Assembly: GCF_918797505.1 (NCBI RefSeq)
Contig: NC_092797.1
Coordinates: 48,706,157-48,770,156 of the forward strand
DNA: 64,000 nucleotides
DNA from: Bemisia tabaci
Taxonomy: Eukaryota > Arthropoda > Insecta > Hemiptera > Aleyrodidae
Direction: 5' to 3'
This document shows positions 9,870-20,430 of the stretch, piece by piece (within the stretch, counting starts at the first letter, position 1; each line of letters opens with the position of its first letter). The notes below the pieces were generated by a model. It ran no database searches. It saw only the letters and a list, made by a program, of their open reading frames with translations, and was not told the DNA's origin. A program made the translations under genes and the position numbers.

Positions 9870-12593
9870 ATTTGAAGAATTAAAACGCATTCTACCCGCT
9901 AATTACCGAAAAATTCTAACTACTTGTGAGTGTTATTTTTTGCTCACCTCAGTGTCGGGTCGAATTCAAAAGAAAATGATTCCTGACATTTTTACCAGGC
10001 TGTGTTCTACATGAGAATAAGAACGTGAACATTTGACGGTATGGTCCATGTTGAATTTATAAATTCAAGGATTTGCTCTTGTTTTCGACTACTAATTTAG
10101 CATCTAATCAATGGCATTGTTTGTGAAATGACACTTCTCGGGAAAAATACGGCAAATAAACAATTCAGTTCCAACTGCATTTAAAAAAAACTGCACATTC
10201 TAATCGAACTAATTTAAACATTTTGAATCACTTGACCACTTGTGCACCGTCGACTTGGCAAGGATTATTCAACATCTTTTTCTCGGTAAATGAGATCATT
10301 TTCTGCATGTGAGTCGGCTCTTGAAAACTTCCAGAGCTTAAAAACTAAAATGTAAGGAAACTTGAAAATTAAAGATTTTTGATTATTTCGTAATGTTTCA
10401 ATAAGTTGGTTACTCGGTCAAATATTAAATTTTAGAGAAAAAACCCACTCCACCTTCTCCTAACTTTCTACATCCTTCTTCGAAAACTACGTTGACCAGA
10501 CCTGTTCAAATCCAATCTAATTCGCGTCCCGAACGAGGTCTCATTTCAACATATCTCCCATTTCCCCCGTACGCAGGGCTTTAGTTCCGTCCGGTCCGGT
10601 CGGCCATCAATCCGGCCGAAATTAACAGTCTACTTATCGAAATCTCGAGTAGCTCGTCATAAAATCACGTAACCGAGCAACACATCTCGAACCCGATTAA
10701 AACCCCCTCGCGAGCGGCTGCGTGTCAATTTTTCAGCGTTATCGCGGCTATTAAAGTCAACAGTTTTGATCACGAACATCACCTATTCCGTAATGGCCCG
10801 GCCCTCGCCCCGTCGTCTTCCGTATCCACGTCTCCTCCTGACGGGGCGTTAATTGTGCCCCTGGTCCGGGTTGTCTTTTCACCCTGAAATAAATGATTTT
10901 ATTACGGGGGAGTCGTAAGGTTTTGTGCGGTTTGGCAACGTGGCGGCCGGCCGCGCGCATGCGTTGCGTAAGCCTCGACGCCCTGTTAATTTATATTGGA
11001 TTGTTACGAATCTAATAATGATTTGATTGTTCCTCCGGATCGGACACTTCTGGTGCGGCTCTGGATCGGGATAAAACAAAACTCGGGCGGATAAAAAGAA
11101 GGCTCTGTAGTATAATGGAAAAATTAACGCAGGCCAGGCCGGCCGGCGGTGCCTACTTGCAGATAATAAACCACAATACAGCGCTAGAAAACAAAATATT
11201 CGGGCAGAGGGAGGGTGGTTGTTTATCATGCTAATTGAATGTTTCAAATCTGGGATGAAATACGAGAAATATGAGGATATTTTCTACAGAAATCAGTGCG
11301 AAGCACATGCTGTATGTTATGGCTTTAGTACATGGTGTCTACAATTCTTGACCATGCTCATTCTCTGATTTTCAGGAGCTCATGGGATTTTCTTGGGGAA
11401 AAACTATATATTTCTCCACACTGCCAGATACGGACATCAATTGTTTCCATCTTCTAGCCGATTTTTTGGGCAGTTTCAAATTTTTAATTCCAAAAGCGTT
11501 CCCGGTGGTTATAATATCTGGTCAATGAAAGCTTCTTTATTATTAGAATGATTTGAAGATTCAAAACAGTCATTCAACATGTCAATAATGGCGACTCGGG
11601 TATGCGATATCATAAACCTTAATGACAGTAGGTACTTAAAATTTCCGTGAAGTATAAAAATAGAAAAAAAACCTCTGAGCAGTTGAAGAAGGAGATCCCC
11701 GGTTTCTGGATAGATTCCCTGATTTTCCTGACATTTTTTAATTCCCAATGACTCCGGGTATTCTCCGATTATTCTCGGTCTTGACGCCATACTTTGGTAA
11801 AGAACTATTTTTGAAGTTGAAGAGGAAACTTTAGCGCAAGAACTTTCATTCATCTCTCAGTCAGGATTTTAGTGTAGAGAAATAGAAATCGGACAACAAA
11901 GCTCGGCCCTCCAAATTTATGAGCTTACAGGTGCCACTGTGAATGTTTGTGCGTTCGCTCAGGCTCATGGCCCGCCCCACTTTTTCTATCTCGTGTCAGC
12001 TCGGGGGCCTACCACGTCGTGCGGCGGGGCGGAGAGGAAGTTCTCACGTTAAGTGATTACTAGGCAATGCTTAACCCTCCAAAAGGAAAAAAAAAAATAA
12101 TAAAATACAACACTTCAGTCTGTACCTTTGGATTTCATATCACACCGATTTAATAAATGAGATCAGCGTGTGTCGGAAAACGTTTATTTGTCCTGTAGCA
12201 CGCATGAATACTTTTTCTGTCGGAGCGAGACTTCGATTTTCGTCTAAAAGAGAGCGAATATATTTCAAATCGAAACGACGACCTGCCAGCACAATGCTCA
12301 TTGACTAAAGTTTCATAAAGATTGATCTCATCACTGATCAGGCTTCCTCTGACAATGAGATCAGTCCTTACTCTTTTTGAAGACTGAGGCACAAAAGCAC
12401 CTCTTGTATCTCCGCTAGCTGATCATCGATTCCACTCGACATAAGTATAATGAGGAGGACAATTGACGAAGCCGAACAATCACTAATCGTTCCAATATAC
12501 ATCAGACTAACTTGTCTTATCCGGTCGACAAGTACAAGATTCCAAAAATCAACTCGCTAAACCATCCAATAATGTACATTATGAAAAAAAAAA
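9870..12593. other. Stretch without a recognisable gene; one GC-rich island
   Basis: 10590-10960 is a GC/AT-mixed island (gagcggctgcgtgtcaat, ctgacggggcgttaattgtg) of the type often seen for conserved noncoding elements; it is open on several frames by composition only. 11360-11860 contains degenerate ttccctgattttcctgac-like phrases resembling those at 13250 and 54100. No exon or RNA gene is supported. Confidence 0.35.
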
Positions 12594-12777
12594 GTTTGGT
12601 TACACATGCCATAGTTTGGTCCATGATGAAACGTGGAAAAGTTTGGTTTGTGTAACCGAAAATTCGGTCCGCTGAACCAAAATTCAGTTTGCAGAACCAA
12701 ATTTTTGTTCAGCAGACCGAATTTTTGGTTGGGCAAACCGAACTTTTCCGAGTTCCATACGGACCGTGTAACCGTTA
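12594..12777. repeat. Palindrome built from gaaccgaaattcggttc-like words
   Basis: The arms 12594-12685 and 12695-12777 are inverted copies: aaaagtttggtttgtgtaac against the complement of gggcaaaccgaactttt, and ggtccgctgaaccaaaa against ttttgttcagcagacc. Similar word composition recurs at 30790-31215, 35916-36140, 44822-44920 and 57201-57620. Likely a MITE family; no target duplication identified. Confidence 0.6.
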
Positions 12778-13221
12778 GTTTTTGCACTTCCCTCAGTATT
12801 TTTGACCCTGACACGGGTATGACTTGGCACTGACCTCAGCGTCAGATCCGCACGTCCTGCGTGAAATTTTTACCAGCACACCCGCGCAAGGCTCCCCCGA
12901 TGCCCTTTCGATTAGTTCCAATCGAAGCCGGAGGAACTGGTAGCGAAAGCTTACCGGGACGTGTTTAATTTATTGTCAATCCGGACTTCGGCTCCGGGGA
13001 GCAGGTGGAGTCAATAACCCCGCCTTATCAGAGCTCCCTTTGAGCCAGCCGACCCACTGCGTCCAGGTTCCAGGACATGACTTCTTAACTCGGCGCCGGG
13101 CGAATGGCCGGCATAAATCCCCTCCAATCCTCGTGAATTGCCAATAAACCCGCCATTCCCATCCAATCATTCCGCTGATTGCAAACTCGTTATGATGACT
13201 TCATTTCTCACCTCCGAGCAG

Positions 13222-13690
13222 GGTTGCCGCAGAAATCAGAGAGTGGAATGTTTTTACATTTCCCTGATTACCCTGATAAATTTTAATGCAATTCACTGAT
13301 ATTTTAGAATACGGGGGAAAATTAATTATGAAAATATACTTTTGTAAAAGAATTCCTGCATCATTCCATCACCCGGCTGACAAAAGGGCGCAACTACACA
13401 TTGAGATGAGCCCGAAAAAGCATTGAATTGCATAGATGGTAAGGTTGATTACAGGGTGCAGTTACACCCTTACATCAGGAAGGCGACGATTCCCTGATAA
13501 TTGAAAGTAAGGGGGAAAATTAATCAAAAATATATAATTTGAGACAGAATCCCTGCAACATTTGTTGTTGAAAAACGTGACACACATGCATACTTGAAAG
13601 CAAATAAGGGTGATTTAATGATTTTTCCTAACATTTGCATCCTTTCTACTAATGATTTCCGGGTTTCCCTGACTATTTACAATTTTTGGA
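13222..13690. repeat. Degenerate repeat with ttccctgat phrases
   Basis: Two segments (about 13252-13365 and 13490-13565) share ttccctgat, then a gggggaaaattaat block, then aatatatac/aatatataa, then attcctgca/atccctgca. The first is preceded by cagggttgccgcagaaatc. Sequence beginning CAGGG with such phrases is typical of decayed hAT-type nonautonomous elements; here this is only a suggestion. Confidence 0.35.
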
Positions 13691-13700
13691 CGTTTTCTGG

Positions 13701-14704
13701 TTTTCTTTTTACTGCATGTGACTATCCTGTCTAGAGCCGCCTCTGAGGTCTTCTGATAGTTTTAATTTTTGACATGCGAAAATGTACGACTAGGTACGTG
13801 AAATCATAACTACCCCCGCCTAATTTTTCTCCAAAATGCAACTTGGCGCATTTGTGCTAAAACGGCTATTTGACTCTTAATTTTTGCCTCAAATTTGGAA
13901 TCTTATTTAAAGCTATCTGCTAGTGAATAGACTCAAACGAATCCTCAATATAAAGATAGAAAATAATTATTTTCAATAGTGAAGGTGTGAAATGAAAAAT
14001 GAAATTTGTGGGGAAAAGAAAACAGGAAAAGTTTTTGCTGTGGTTTGTTTCGCACATAAAAAAGAGGCCAATCAGGTAGAAGCTTCTATAAAGGCCATTA
14101 TACTTAAGAAGAGTCTCTTTGAGTATCCGAGCGGATTGAACTTTAGAACAGAGTAGAAGGATAATGATGGATATTCAGATGGTTTAGAAAACTTTCGATA
14201 CACTTCGTAGGAAGTTCCTCGAGGACAAGGGATTCTAGTATCCCAGTGAAGTTTACACCACGCGAACCCACTGGGAGGATTGTCGTGGGTGACGTAACGG
14301 ACAAATAAGTCTAGGAAGTGTTCCTTGCCTGATTCTCTAAATGTCACGGTGTTAACGAGATGAGCACCGGAACACTCCTACGTCTTGTCTCGCTCTTGCC
14401 AACCTATCCTAGCTCTCGTGTAGGAAATTCAAATGACTCCGTCAGGCACGAAGGAGTACGAGTCTTACTGGAGATAAAATTTAGTGCATCAGGAATTATT
14501 CAACTTAGTCGATCAAATCGTATCTTGGTCAAAAGTTGCTGCTTCTTTCTGATAAATTTCTAATAACAGTGGATTTAAGTTTCCATTTGTTCCTCGTTCA
14601 ACTGCGGCATGATCCGAACGATGCAGAGTTGTTTCACCAATTTTCAAGTTCTGAATTCTTCTCTCGGTGATAAGAAAATTCAAACAGACTAATGTTTATA
14701 GATT
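13701..14704. other. Stretch without a recognisable gene
   Basis: An open minus-strand frame at 14072-14347 (91 codons) has varied composition but no motif or flanking splice signals that I can defend. The remainder is AT-rich and featureless. Confidence 0.3.
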
Positions 14705-14906
14705 GAACACATGGACTATATTTTGCAATTCGGAACTACGATTTCTGGCTCATCTTAGAAGCAACTTGGACTATATTTTGCAATTTGGAACGATAATTTC
14801 TGGCTTATGTTAGATACAACATACGCACCTTAGTTTTCTTATGCACGCCTAGGCGGTTTCACGGATGAGTCAGAAATTATGGTTCCTAGTTGCAAAAGTC
14901 GAATAT
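14705..14906. mobile_element. Family C MITE with a duplicated left half
   Basis: A full copy runs from ttggactatattttgcaatt (14766) to ggttcctagttgcaaaagtc (ending about 14906). Immediately before it, 14705-14765 repeats the left half (catggactatattttgcaat). The arrangement suggests either two insertions with one truncated, or a tandem slippage of the arm. Confidence 0.65.
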
Positions 14907-15531
14907 AAGTCTCTGAATTTTCCGTAATTTTCCAGCATGATTTCTCACAAAAAATTTCAGATTTAACTCTCTTGAAATTGAAAAAACTGCGATGTTTGGG
15001 CTGGAGGAAAACATTTACAGGTTTTGCAATGGAATTGCAAAGGTCTGGCCAGGTCTCCAAGTCGTCCTCTTCTTCCTCTTGCGATTTCACCTTTTGCATA
15101 CAGGTGTGCACTGTGCACCCTGATTTGCATTCTGATATGAGCCTTGATTATGAGATCCATAAGAATACATGCAAAACAGGGCTTGTGTCATGGTGAAAAT
15201 TGTATTCCTGTTTAATTAGATGCGTCAATTTCACGACGATTGTAGGACCCTCTACGATGTGTAACTTTGAAGATGAAATAAGGGAGGTCTGGCTAGCCGG
15301 CAACTTAATCAGTTGCGGGATGATGAAGCCAGATAGCGCTAGCCGCTGCCTCCCGGAGAGGCACGCTTATTGATGGCGACGATACCGTGGGTCCGTGGCG
15401 TCGTCATTAGTCGATGCGATTGCCGAGCGGCTGGACTCGCTGAAAATCACTGCGATAAAAAGATCACCGGCTAAATTGTTGCACCAGTCGGATTACTTTC
15501 CAACGCGCATCGTTAAAGAACTCTGGAGCTT

Positions 15532-15650
15532 GGTGCACGACGTTTGCGCACACTTTTCGTACCGATAACGTTTGCGCACAAAATTCCGAATTTTCATTTG
15601 CGCACAGTTTTACCGATAACGTTTGCGCACACTGCACTATGTGGCAACGC
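15532..15650. repeat. MULE left terminal inverted repeat
   Basis: Contains four copies of TTGCGCAC and two copies of taccgataacgtttgcgc in direct orientation, then ends at atgtggcaacg. Repeated subterminal words of this kind are candidate transposase binding sites. It pairs with 17713-17839 with about 85-90 percent identity by eye. Confidence 0.8.
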
Positions 15651-15849
15651 TGCATTATACGGAGCATATTTATACGCACGCATTGTTTAAAACCGAACAG
15701 AGGGGGCGAGTAAACGAGTGATGAAACAGAAGTGAGTGAGTTTGAGAGTGTGTGTGAGGTGCTTATTTCCACATGAATTATGTAAAAAATAGTTAAATTA
15801 ATTGAATAAATAGTATTGGCTATACTTACAGATTTTTGGTTTTACTTTC

Positions 15850-17254
15850 GCCGGAAGAAAATGCCATCGTCAGAGTCGTCTGAACTGGAGCCAATAGTAT
15901 TCTCAGGATGGCTGGTGGGTGGTTCATGAAAGGAAATACTCTCGCCGGAAGAAAATGCCATCGTCAGAGTCGTCTGAACTGGAGCCAATAGTATTCTCAG
16001 GATGGCTGGTGGGTGGTTCATGAAAGGAAATTTCTTCGTCCAGATCGTCTTCATTGAAGGAGTCTGAACTGGAGCCAATAGTATTCTCAGGATGGCTGGT
16101 GGGTGGTTCATGAAAGGAAATTTCTTCGTCCAGATCGTCTTCATTGAAGGAGTCTGAACTGGAGCCAATAGTATTCTCAGGATGGCTGGTGGGTGGTTCA
16201 TGAAAGGAAATTTCTTCGTCCAGATCGTCTTCATTGAAGGAGTCATTTTCAGCTCCCGAGTCATTTTTTGAGTCTGATGCATCTTGCTTCGCATATTTCA
16301 CATCACGGATCATTTCAAGGAACTCCATTATATCGAGGTCTTTACTTTGAAAAGCACTGGTCAGCACAATAACTTCATCATCTTTCGTTTGTTGAGCCTT
16401 GCGTTTATTGAACAACTCGCCATTCCGTACGGATTTTATTTTTAAAGAAACAATAGTCTGGGCCTTAAAAACTTGGTCAGTTGCTTCGTACACACTTGGA
16501 TGGTGGTAATAAAACTCGCCTTGAAGTTTACTATTGAAAGCCCCTCACCCCAATAGTCGTTGTGCAAGACTCTTGTGTAAAGAGGGCTGTCCCACAGATG
16601 AGGGGGGAACATCTTCAGTTTATGTAATTTTTTCGATGAAGCAAACAATGAGCAGAGGCCCATGCAGAGGCGCTCAAAAGCGGCTCTGACCGCTTTTGAG
16701 GGGAGGAAGAACGTGGCAACAATGCAAATAAAAGCCACGATGGAACACGTGGATTGTATAAGTTTGTTTGAAATGCTTGGGGAGCATAAGTGAAAGTTCC
16801 GTCTCCCAAATAACATCATCGAAGTCGACCAAAAATGCAGTTTTCTTACATTTTACGGCGACAAATCTGATGTTTTTTATCAACTCATAATAATCTTTTC
16901 ATCGAAGAGGTTACCGTACTGGCCATCCCGACCAAAGCCCATCAATGTCTTTGGTACGGGTTTCCTTCAATATTTTCTAGCGCGATAACTGGACTGTGCA
17001 AGGGCGTAGGTCAGAAAATGTTACCTTTTTTGATTCTCCCCTCATGGCGATCAAGTTCATGGTGGTTCATTTAGATTTTTCGGTTGCTTTTTTGTTTTTT
17101 CTCTTCAGACTGTTCTTATAAGCTGCACTCGATTTCTTTTATCACTTGGTGGAGCATGTTGCGTCTGTGTTCCTTGTTGGTCGTTACAAGCAAAGTATCA
17201 TCGTACCTCTTTTGATCGTAGCCCGGCACTCTTCTTCGAACACCGCCAATGTTA
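15850..17254 (-). pseudogene. MULE transposase pseudogene
   Basis: Reading downward from 17254, one frame gives GGVRRRVPGYDQKRYDD and TTNKEHRRNMLHQ, resembling the tail of a FLYWCH zinc finger (arginine-rich strand, then a TT-x-EH block), then stops. At 16809 the MULE signature DGTFTYAPQAF appears; a shift of frame continues it as TYTIHVFHRGF and LPPLKSG, and another gives FERLCMGLCSLFA. The second catalytic region is not found: the text jumps to FPPHLWDSPL and FKASF, which in intact MULE proteins lie near the C-terminal side of the core. A final frame (16493-15924) is intact, from HHPSVYEATDQVFKAQTIV into an acidic repeat region. The asparate of DGTF is the expected first catalytic residue. 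At least four frame breaks show it is inactive. Confidence 0.75.
15879..16242 (-). repeat. 90-bp in-frame tandem repeats at the transposase C-terminus
   Basis: Unit starts (plus-strand tctgaactgg) lie at 15973, 16063 and 16153, exactly 90 bp apart. A fourth, 94-bp variant lies at 15879-15972. Each 90-bp unit encodes 30 residues including DSFNEDDLDEEISFHEPP and TSHPENTIGSSS, strongly acidic. The two complete inner units look identical, implying recent expansion after the reading frame upstream had already decayed, or sequence homogenisation. The 94-bp unit is out of frame and duplicates the original C-terminus, ending SDDGIFFRRK then stop. Confidence 0.85.
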
Positions 17255-17712
17255 TATTTTTTTATTTTAACGCGAATTGTCGGAATTTATAGCCTTCGAC
17301 TAGTATCCATTGGTTTGCCTCTTATATGGCTTCTCATTATCTGAAAGCCCTGTATCAGAACTCATTTATTAAATTTTAACTGAAATTACACTCACACACA
17401 CTTGGCGAATAAAGGAATAAAAACGGTTTAAAATATGCTGTCCAAACAACTCACGATTATTAAAAAACGATTAATTATCCATTAAAACTGTTTAAAACTC
17501 GAGCTAAAACCCGTTTAAAAAGTTGCACATTAAAACAATTTAAATTCGGCACTGTGGTTTGACAGCAACGGTCCGCAGGTACTGAGTTCTCCTTTCCAAG
17601 ACACACCTCTTCCTCCTTTTTGTCGTGGACCTCCTTATCACAACACGATAAAGCACCTCGCCGACAATACAAACCCGGGCCCCGGTGTCGCGGGTGATTC
17701 GCGTTGCGTAGG

Positions 17713-17839
17713 TGCACGTTGCCACATAGTGCAGTGTGGCGCAAAACGATATCGGTAAAACTGTGCGCAAATGAAAGATTCGGACTTTTGTGCGCAACCG
17801 TTATCGGTACGAAAAGTGGTGCGCAAGTGACGAGCAGCC
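17713..17839. repeat. MULE right terminal inverted repeat
   Basis: Read as reverse complement it follows the left repeat: ggctgctcgtcacttgcgca, then cttttcgtaccgataacg, gttgcgcacaaaagtccgaa, tttgcgcacagttttaccga and ccacactgcactatgtggca. Several substitutions and one-base indels separate the two ends, so the element is not young. Confidence 0.8.
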
Positions 17840-17881
17840 CTGGAGCATCCTCAGCGGGTTCTCGGGATCGTCCGCCGAGTT

Positions 17882-18033
17882 CAGTGGCGTGGCGTGCTTG
17901 CGATATATCGGTTCATCTGCCACTAAAACCTATGGAAAGGGATCGATAGACATGATAAACCTTAATAATTGATTCTATACCATAGCTTCAAATGAGGAAA
18001 AATCGATAATCGACCGTTCACGCCTCGCCACTG
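17882..18033 (+). mobile_element. Family P, hAT-type MITE
   Basis: Starts CAGTGGCGTGGCGTG and ends CGCCTCGCCACTG, typical of hAT termini. The interior contains aacctatggaaagggatcga and aatcgataatcgaccg, shared with copies at 54984, 57409 and 61850. The 8-bp flanks here (gccgagtt, agatgtgc) do not match, so the duplication has decayed or one end moved. Confidence 0.75.
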
Positions 18034-18509
18034 AGATGTGCCTCGGGTTTTTACAATAACTTGTGTCGGGGACCGACCCGTGTGCGTGCAAAAAATTCGG
18101 TTTAATGGCCGGGTAGAGGTAATAATACTCCAATCCACCGGTGGCTAATACAACAATGTAAAATGCGCCAGCATCATTAGTTGAATTAGCATCCTACATA
18201 ATAAGAGCAATCGTGCAGACAGTTGACAATTCGTCCTTTCTTAGAAGAAGGAAAGTACCTCCGTTCCAAGATTGCAAAATTAACTCACACGATTCCATTT
18301 CTCACACAATGATGACAACAAAATTTCTGTATAGAATATTGCTGATTGATGCACGTAACCAGAAAAAAAAATTAGTCACATTTTCGGTCAGAGACGCTCA
18401 ATAGTTCTCTTGGAAAAAAATATGTAGCGCGAGTGAAAATTGAGCAACAATGAAATTCAACACCATTCTTCAGTCCAGGAATAAATTTTAATCAGTTTTT
18501 CTTCATAAT

Positions 18510-18772
18510 ATGGACTGCATTAGGCAGAGAGGAACCAAGCCACATCAGCTATAGCCAAATTTAACTGGGCAATTTAATATTTTACATGAGAGAGGTTGTG
18601 CAGATATTTGTGCAGATATCAGAGAACTGTCTGCACTGTATGAAGCAAATTTCGTAAAATTTTCAAAGGAATCTGCTAGAATGTTCTCTTGTAAAAAATG
18701 AAAGTACCTCGTTTTTGACAATAGCTGATGTGGCTTGGTTCCTTTCTGCTAAACTCTGTCCATTTACGATTA
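18510..18772. mobile_element. Element E, 263-bp MITE
   Basis: The left end atggactgcattaggcagag and ggaaccaagccacatcagct are inverted at the right as agctgatgtggcttggttcc and ctctgtccat, giving about 45-bp terminal repeats. The interior has a tandem gtgcagatatttgtgcagat. Its ends resemble those of families C and D (TTGGACTGCATTTTGCA, GGAACCA), so they may share a transposase source. Confidence 0.75.
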
Positions 18773-18982
18773 CCATTTACCATTTAAATAGTGTTTACCA
18801 AATCTTATTTAAGCCAAATCTTGTAGAAAATAGCTACTATTCGGTTGAAAAACACGCCACCTCTTAACCCATCAGAAATTTCAAATCACATGACCTGCAG
18901 ACAAAGGGCTTAGATGTCATCCTTTCGTCGAGAAACAGAAGGGAGGGGGGGGGGGCTGAAAAAATTGAGAATAAGTACTGAC

Positions 18983-19174
18983 CTGTTTGCTGAGAACTTG
19001 CTGTCGATCCTCGACGCGGCACTGGCACTCGATGACGAAGAGCTGGAAGTTGAGCCAGCGCCTCTCGAGCCGCGCGTAAGGGTTCCGCTTGGATGGGGGT
19101 TGCTCGCCCCGACGCCCCAACTCAACCAGCGCCCTGATCGACCGATCTTTCGACTTGATGTCCGCCTGCAGGAC
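18983..19174 (-). CDS. Internal exon, spectrin-repeat-like coiled coil (partial gene)
   Basis: On the minus strand a pyrimidine-rich acceptor, tttttttgttgacag, precedes GTC at 19174, and the exon ends AAACAG before gtcagtac at 18982. The exon is 192 nt, 64 codons, phase 0 at both ends and free of stops in that frame. It begins VLQADIKSKDRSIRALVELG, has a short polar linker (RRGEQPPSKR), then NPYARLERRWLNFQLFVIEC and QCRVEDRQQVLSKQ. Heptad-spaced hydrophobics and a central Trp in a helix resemble a spectrin-type triple-helix repeat. The LERRW...EC pattern is reminiscent of KASH-domain proteins (nesprin/klarsicht), but I cannot confirm that. GC and codon use are far more gene-like than the surroundings. 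No adjoining exon is certain, so introns must be long. It is the best coding evidence in the window. Confidence 0.7.
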
Positions 19175-20189
19175 CTGTCAACAAAAAAACCTCACATTTA
19201 GCCTTGATGGAATATTCGAAACACATTACAACTGTTACAGAAAAAACAATACACTACACTTTTTAAATCAAACTACAAGGTACGGACAGAAATTAGGGTG
19301 GCTTTTGGTGAATAGAGAATTTGCGTTTGTCTTAAATTTGATGAATTTCGTGTTTGAGTGGAAACTACTGAGTGAACTGAACACAACTCTTCTGAGTTCC
19401 CACGATTATTCTGATTGCGTGAAATGCGCGGGCTTACACATATCGTCTCTTTAATTATACTTGACTTTATGTGTCCGGTTCAATTGACGAGCAGACTTTT
19501 TGAATCTGATTTTAAAGATGTTATGTTTCATTTAAGAAGTATAAACACAAATAATTTCGAAAGCAACGTCTTCCAAGAGGCTTTAAAACTTGTTACTTTC
19601 CAAGCCTGAATCCGACCGAATGCCATAAAATTGACTGGAATTCGAAGATGGTTTCGCGATATTAGACGCTGCTAGTATGCTCTGAATTTGAAAGATAAAC
19701 CGCTTTGAATCTTGAGATGCGCATCCTACTGACCATAAAATTTTGTTGTCGGACCCGTGGTCATTTCCAGGAACCGTAATGCAAATAATTATTTTATACG
19801 AGGTGGGTGCATTTTTTCAAAGCATATAATACCTCAAATGCATTTCCAACAGTCTGGGCATGTTTTAATTGGTCCAGGCTGCATGCTTGATGAATCCTTC
19901 ACAGATATTCTGAGTGTTGCTTCAGATGCTGTATTTTACAGAGATCTGTGTCTTTGCATCGCTGATTTAAAAAGCTCCGTAAACTTTTCAGTTCTCTGCC
20001 CAGTTCCTCATCTTATTGCTAAACGTATTTTTGCTTTACGCTTTAAAATTACTTAGTATTTTTGTACCAAATAACTTTTTGGTAATTCACTTGCTACCCC
20101 TTTCCGAAAATTGCACATTCTACGGCTCACTATGAGGTTTGGCTGTTACTATTCTAAGGTGACAAATAAGCAAAATTTTAGGTTAAATA
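19175..20189. other. Probable intron, no further feature seen
   Basis: Sequence upstream (in minus sense) of the 18983-19174 exon. Scattered open frames of 60-120 codons have no splice boundaries or motifs. I see no inverted repeat or RNA gene. Confidence 0.4.
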
Positions 20190-20430
20190 GACCGAGTTCG
20201 TCAGAAAGGAACCAACCCCCATTTAGTTGAAACTGAGAAAAAGAGGTTTGAAATTGTATTTCTGCATAAGACTCAATGTAAAAAAGAAACTTTAACCCCT
20301 CTTTTCACAAACTAATTTCTGTTTTTTGACTTCCAGTTTTTGGAAGGCGAAAATACACGGCTGGTGGAACTCAAAACATTCTTAGATCAATTTTTGCGAA
20401 AATGTGGGTTGTTTTCTTTCTGATATAAAA
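20190..20430 (+). mobile_element. Family D element, copy 1
   Basis: Shares about 240 bp in the same order with 34509-34764: ggaaccaac, gagaaaaagaggtttgaaat, gactcaatgta/ggctcaatgta, aaactttaacccctc, atttctgttttt(t/c)gac and aaacattctta. The right end is degraded. Copy 2 shows that the family has inverted ends. Confidence 0.75.

Larger units (their letters stand above)
15532..17839 (-). mobile_element. Decayed Mutator-like element (MULE), 2.3 kb
   Basis: A DNA transposon bounded by inverted repeats of about 120 bp. The 9-bp flanks CTGGAGCTT (15523-15531) and CTGGAGCAT (17840-17848) match 8/9. Long terminal repeats and a 9-bp duplication are hallmarks of Mutator-like elements. The interior, read on the minus strand, carries pieces of a FLYWCH-like N-terminus, the MULE transposase block DGTFTYAP and a C-terminal region, interrupted by stops and frameshifts. 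A central part of the transposase appears deleted. A hAT element sits 42 bp beyond the right end. Confidence 0.85.

Noticed and set aside
15842..16294. Tandem 90-bp repeats considered as a CRISPR-like array
   Set aside because: Repeats are contiguous without unique spacers, encode protein in frame and lie inside a eukaryotic transposon.
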